Source: Ignavibacteria bacterium CG2_30_36_16 | GTDB lineage: Bacteria > Bacteroidota > Ignavibacteria > Ignavibacteriales > Ignavibacteriaceae | Assembly: GCA_001873185.1 (NCBI GenBank) | Contig: MNYQ01000145.1 | Span: forward strand, 1 to 36,979 | DNA length: 36,979 bases | Reading direction: 5' to 3' | Shown: piece by piece, positions 34,416 to 36,979 of the stretch | How positions within the stretch are numbered: the first letter of the stretch is position 1 | Layout: every line of letters begins with the position of its first letter | Translations under genes and position numbers: made by a program | The notes under the pieces: generated by a model | What the model was told of the DNA's origin: nothing | The model's input: the letters and a program-made list of their open reading frames with translations, nothing else | The model's database searches: none

Positions 34416-35861
34416 ATGAAAAGATGGTTCCTACTTTTCGCAATCTTAATTGCGAGTTCAACGTTCGCTCAGACTGTAAGTGTCGAATTCAAAGTAGACA
34501 TGGGTGTGCAGACGTTGAAGGGGTTATTTACCCCCGGGACAGACGCTGTTAAAATAGCCGGTAATTTCAACGGCTGGAATAACGGTGCGACACCACTAAC
34601 AGGACCGGATGCTGATACGGTATATTCTGTAACAGTACCAGACTTGAATGTGGGCGATACTTTATTCTTCAAGTTTATTAAGGGCGCAGATGGATGGGAA
34701 AACGACCCAAACCGCGAATATATTGTACCTGCCGGCGGCGGAACTTATTCTGCATTCTTTAATAACGATAGTATATTCGCAGGTAACATAACCGATGTTT
34801 CGGTTTCTTTCAGTGCGAACATGGAATTTGAAATCGTTTCGGGACGCTTTGTGCCGGGACAGGATACTCTTTCCGTAAGAGGCAGCTTTAACGGATGGTC
34901 TAACGTAGACATATTCTCTCAGAGTGTTGGCGATCCTAATATTTATGAGTTCACAACTATTATTCCTACTTCTGAAGGTGAAACCATAAACTTTAAATAT
35001 GCTTACCAGGGTCCAAGAGGAACTACCTGGGAAGGCGACCCGAATAAGACATATACTTTCACAGCCGACGACATAAGCTCAGGATTTGCATTTATCGATC
35101 GTACCTTCAACGATGCAACTCTTGCTACTTTAACTAACCAATCAACTACAATTAAATTTACTGTAAATACAGCCGGCGCAATTTCGTCAATTACCGGACA
35201 GCCGTTCACATCAGTAGATAACGTAGTTGTAGCCGGAGCCGTTTCTCCGCTTCAGTGGCCTGTTGGCGGATGGCCTGATTCTGACAGTATCCGTGTTATC
35301 TTTTTAAAAGATAACGGCACTGATGGTGATGTAACTGCAGGTGATGGAATTTGGTCGCGTAATGTTACGTTTCCTCAGTATACTATTCTCAGAATTCAAT
35401 ACAAATATGGTATGAACTGGGGTCTCGTTTCTAATACCGGTGGAAATGATAATGAATCATCTGTAGGTACGGATCATTTTATTACATTAACTCCGAATAT
35501 GCTTAACGGTACTGTCATTAACCAGTGGTCTGTCATGGGTGATCATGATTTAGTTGATGTTGTTGTTGGTGTAGAAGAATTAAATTCACTTACTCCGGCT
35601 CAATATGAATTAACTCAAAATTATCCTAACCCGTTCAACCCATCTACAAAAATCAGATTTGGAATTCCCGAAGCTGGTTTAGTAAACATCAAAGTTTTTG
35701 ATGTTCTTGGTCAGGAAGTCACTACGTTAGTAAATGAATTTCGTAATGCAGGATATCACGAAGTTGATTTTAGCGCATCCAAATTAAACAGCGGTATATA
35801 TTTCTATACAATTACCTCCGGTAATTTTTCCGCAACAAAAAAGATGATGCTTTTAAAATAA
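34416..35861 (+). CDS. T9SS-exported protein with two CBM-like domains
   Basis: Secreted protein of 481 residues. Signal peptide (about 1-19, STFAQT). Two tandem starch-binding-type (CBM20/48-like) beta-sandwich domains, about 20-130 and 125-240, each with a VxGxFNGW core (KIAGNFNGWN, SVRGSFNGWS) and a Gly/Asp-rich end with FKFIKGADGWENDPN and FKYAYQGPRGTTW. A third region (about 240-390) looks Ig-like. The C-terminal ~85 residues are a type A sorting signal: NYPNPFNPSTKIRFGI, VFDVLGQEVTTLVNEF, NSGIYFYTIT and a terminal KMMLLK. The FNGW motif is a known glycan-binding pattern, so surface binding to a glucan-like polymer is plausible, not proven. AAGGAG 7 bases upstream. A strong hairpin follows the stop. 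Confidence 0.88.
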   Translation: MKRWFLLFAILIASSTFAQTVSVEFKVDMGVQTLKGLFTPGTDAVKIAGNFNGWNNGATPLTGPDADTVYSVTVPDLNVGDTLFFKFIKGADGWENDPNREYIVPAGGGTYSAFFNNDSIFAGNITDVSVSFSANMEFEIVSGRFVPGQDTLSVRGSFNGWSNVDIFSQSVGDPNIYEFTTIIPTSEGETINFKYAYQGPRGTTWEGDPNKTYTFTADDISSGFAFIDRTFNDATLATLTNQSTTIKFTVNTAGAISSITGQPFTSVDNVVVAGAVSPLQWPVGGWPDSDSIRVIFLKDNGTDGDVTAGDGIWSRNVTFPQYTILRIQYKYGMNWGLVSNTGGNDNESSVGTDHFITLTPNMLNGTVINQWSVMGDHDLVDVVVGVEELNSLTPAQYELTQNYPNPFNPSTKIRFGIPEAGLVNIKVFDVLGQEVTTLVNEFRNAGYHEVDFSASKLNSGIYFYTITSGNFSATKKMMLLK

Positions 35862-35874
35862 AATTTTATTGTCG

Positions 35875-35900
35875 CCGGGGATGGAAGAACTCATCCCCGG
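35875..35900 (+). terminator. Hairpin after the CBM-type gene, likely terminator
   Basis: Perfect 9-base GC-rich stem CCGGGGATG/CATCCCCGG with an 8-base loop, 14 bases after the stop codon. No real T-run follows (TTAATTG), so it may act through stem stability, or as a 3' end protector, at the end of the five-gene operon. Confidence 0.6.
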
Positions 35901-36307
35901 TTAATTGTCCGGCATATGCCGTGCAATTAGAAGATGATTATGTAACAACCACATTACCGTTTTTTGTCTCTTCTTATTTGATGAAAGGGATTAAATTATT
36001 TATGCACAAGCTCCATAGGTACGCCCTCTTTCTTAAATCAACAACCAAAAATTTATATGTATAAATGAGTCTGGTAAAAAGATATTTCCCGTCATTGCGA
36101 GTTACCAATAAAGGCTATTGCCTTTATTTATTAAAAGAATGACTTTATCGTCATTGCGAACGAGTCTTCGAGTGAAACAATCTCAGTTCTAAAAGTGAGA
36201 CTGCTTCGTTCCTCGCAGTGATCCCGCAAGCGGGATAGGATGTCATTAGTAGGAAAGGAGTGACGAAGCAATCTTTTGATTTTGCGCTAAATACGGCAGA
36301 TTGCTTC

Positions 36308-36400
36308 TCCGTTAGCCAACGGATTTTTTATGTCAAGATATTTTTAATGTTTTTTACTTTTAACTTTATACTTTCAACTTTGAATCCGTTAGCTAACGGA
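36308..36400. repeat. Two palindrome copies (36308-36323, 36385-36400)
   Basis: TCCGTTAGCCAACGGA and TCCGTTAGCTAACGGA stand 61 bases apart, joined by AT-rich DNA. The first begins right after the GATTGCTTC end of a GTCATTGCGAG-family element, as near window base 83. Confidence 0.75.
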
Positions 36401-36979
36401 CGGCTTGCCGCGCTATGTAATAAAGAAGAAACGCCCACCGCGCGGATTTCCAGCCCTTTCCTTCCACTGTAGAATACTGAAATCCGTCTGCAGCCAGAGG
36501 AATGATAGAATGAATATAAAATTTTCAGTTTTTTTCGGATTCCAACTTCCCCACGCGTGCTGCGTATATAGTAAGCCAGAAGACCGGCATATAGAATGAC
36601 TGAAAAAAAATACCCGTATTGAAAAATAACTTTAGTTATATCGTTTTTTTTACACCTTTGTAGTGAAATTATGGATAATAAATGTTAAACAATATTTATA
36701 AATGAGTCTACTATAAAAAGGTTGGAAACGGTTAAAACCGTTGAACGATTCACTATTTATTCACATTAACCCATCCCGCTTTGGCGCATATGCGTCAACT
36801 TAAGGGATATGAAAATTAAATTAATTTTTGATTATGATGCTGTAATTCTAATAAAATAAAACAATATAGCACTCCTACGGAGTGCCGGTATCTTGGGTAT
36901 TTATGTATTTCTATAAATATTTCGCTCCTCTGGAGCGAAGATAAACAAGTTAAAAACTCCGTTAGGAGTTAAATATTTA

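Larger units (their letters stand above)
35862..36979. repeat. Repeat-rich 3' region of the window
   Basis: No credible gene; ORFs here run through repeats. The 9-base stem CCGGGGATG/CATCCCCGG lies at 35875-35900. From about 36062 there is a TAAATGAGTCTGGT end, several GTCATTGCGA/GAAGCAATCT units (36092, 36150-36182, 36262-36300), CCCGCAAGCGGG near 36223, palindromes at 36308-36323 and 36385-36400, a second TAAATGAGTCTACT end near 36700, AACGGTTAAAACCGTT near 36730, then CTCCTACGGAG units at 36870-36886 and 36955-36968. Confidence 0.65.

Noticed and set aside
36260-36599. ORFs of 64-70 codons near the window end
   Set aside because: They cross GTCATTGCGAG and TCCGTTAGC repeats and show no domain or ribosome-binding site.
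1-36979. CRISPR array from the dispersed repeats
   Set aside because: Repeats are palindromic, spaced irregularly over kilobases, with no regular spacers and no cas genes.

Overview
The window looks like a chromosomal segment of a member of the Ignavibacteria (Bacteroidota/Chlorobi group), probably a Melioribacter/Ignavibacterium relative. The evidence is mixed. Several secreted proteins end in the type IX secretion (T9SS) type A sorting signal with the NYPNPFN motif typical of this group. A PorV/PorQ family protein and a SusC-like TonB receptor with an N-terminal carboxypeptidase-regulatory-like domain are present. Sequences fitting the Bacteroidota promoter (TTTG, about 20 bases, TAnnTTTG) lie before a tRNA gene and an operon. 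The DNA is AT-rich with many lysine, asparagine and isoleucine codons. No species assignment is possible from the sequence alone.

Layout. 1-4600: plus-strand envelope genes, namely a DUF4382 lipoprotein, a small beta-barrel protein, an OmpA-family protein with thrombospondin type 3 repeats, a glycine-zipper OmpA lipoprotein and a 49-residue membrane peptide (lmo0937 type). Three of these share a 22-base upstream box that I do not recognise. 4700-9800: AI-2E family transporter, tRNA-Thr(TGT), CNNM/CorC-type protein, GT21-like glycosyltransferase, DUF971 protein and a SpoU/TrmH rRNA methyltransferase. 9764-13118 (minus): a T9SS-exported protein, a degenerate staphylococcal-nuclease-like membrane protein, the remnant of another T9SS cargo gene and an RRM RNA-binding protein. 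13902-18173 (minus): radA and alaS. 18896-20741 (minus): a LytS/LytTR-type two-component pair. 20969-22050: a scar region with an IS110-type transposase remnant and a RelE/HigB-type toxin interrupted by an amber codon next to an intact XRE antitoxin. 22469-35861: a large secreted or outer-membrane locus. A 1039-residue GHL10 glycosidase with a T9SS signal runs divergently from a five-gene plus-strand operon coding for a secreted beta-propeller-like protein, a TonB-dependent receptor, a 1188-residue secreted protein with acidic DxDxDG-type motifs, a PorV/PorQ protein and a T9SS protein with two FNGW-type carbohydrate-binding-like domains.

The intergenic DNA is unusually rich in dispersed short repeats: the palindrome TCCGTTAGCTAACGGA, GTCATTGCGAG/GAAGCAATCT elements, CTCCTACGGAG elements, and a MITE-like 153-base inverted repeat. 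The best candidate for an undescribed system is the 22.5-35.9 kb locus. It looks like a TonB receptor system without SusD, in which a giant secreted protein takes the SusD position and PorV/T9SS components and a surface glycosidase are encoded alongside. Its substrate cannot be read from the sequence.
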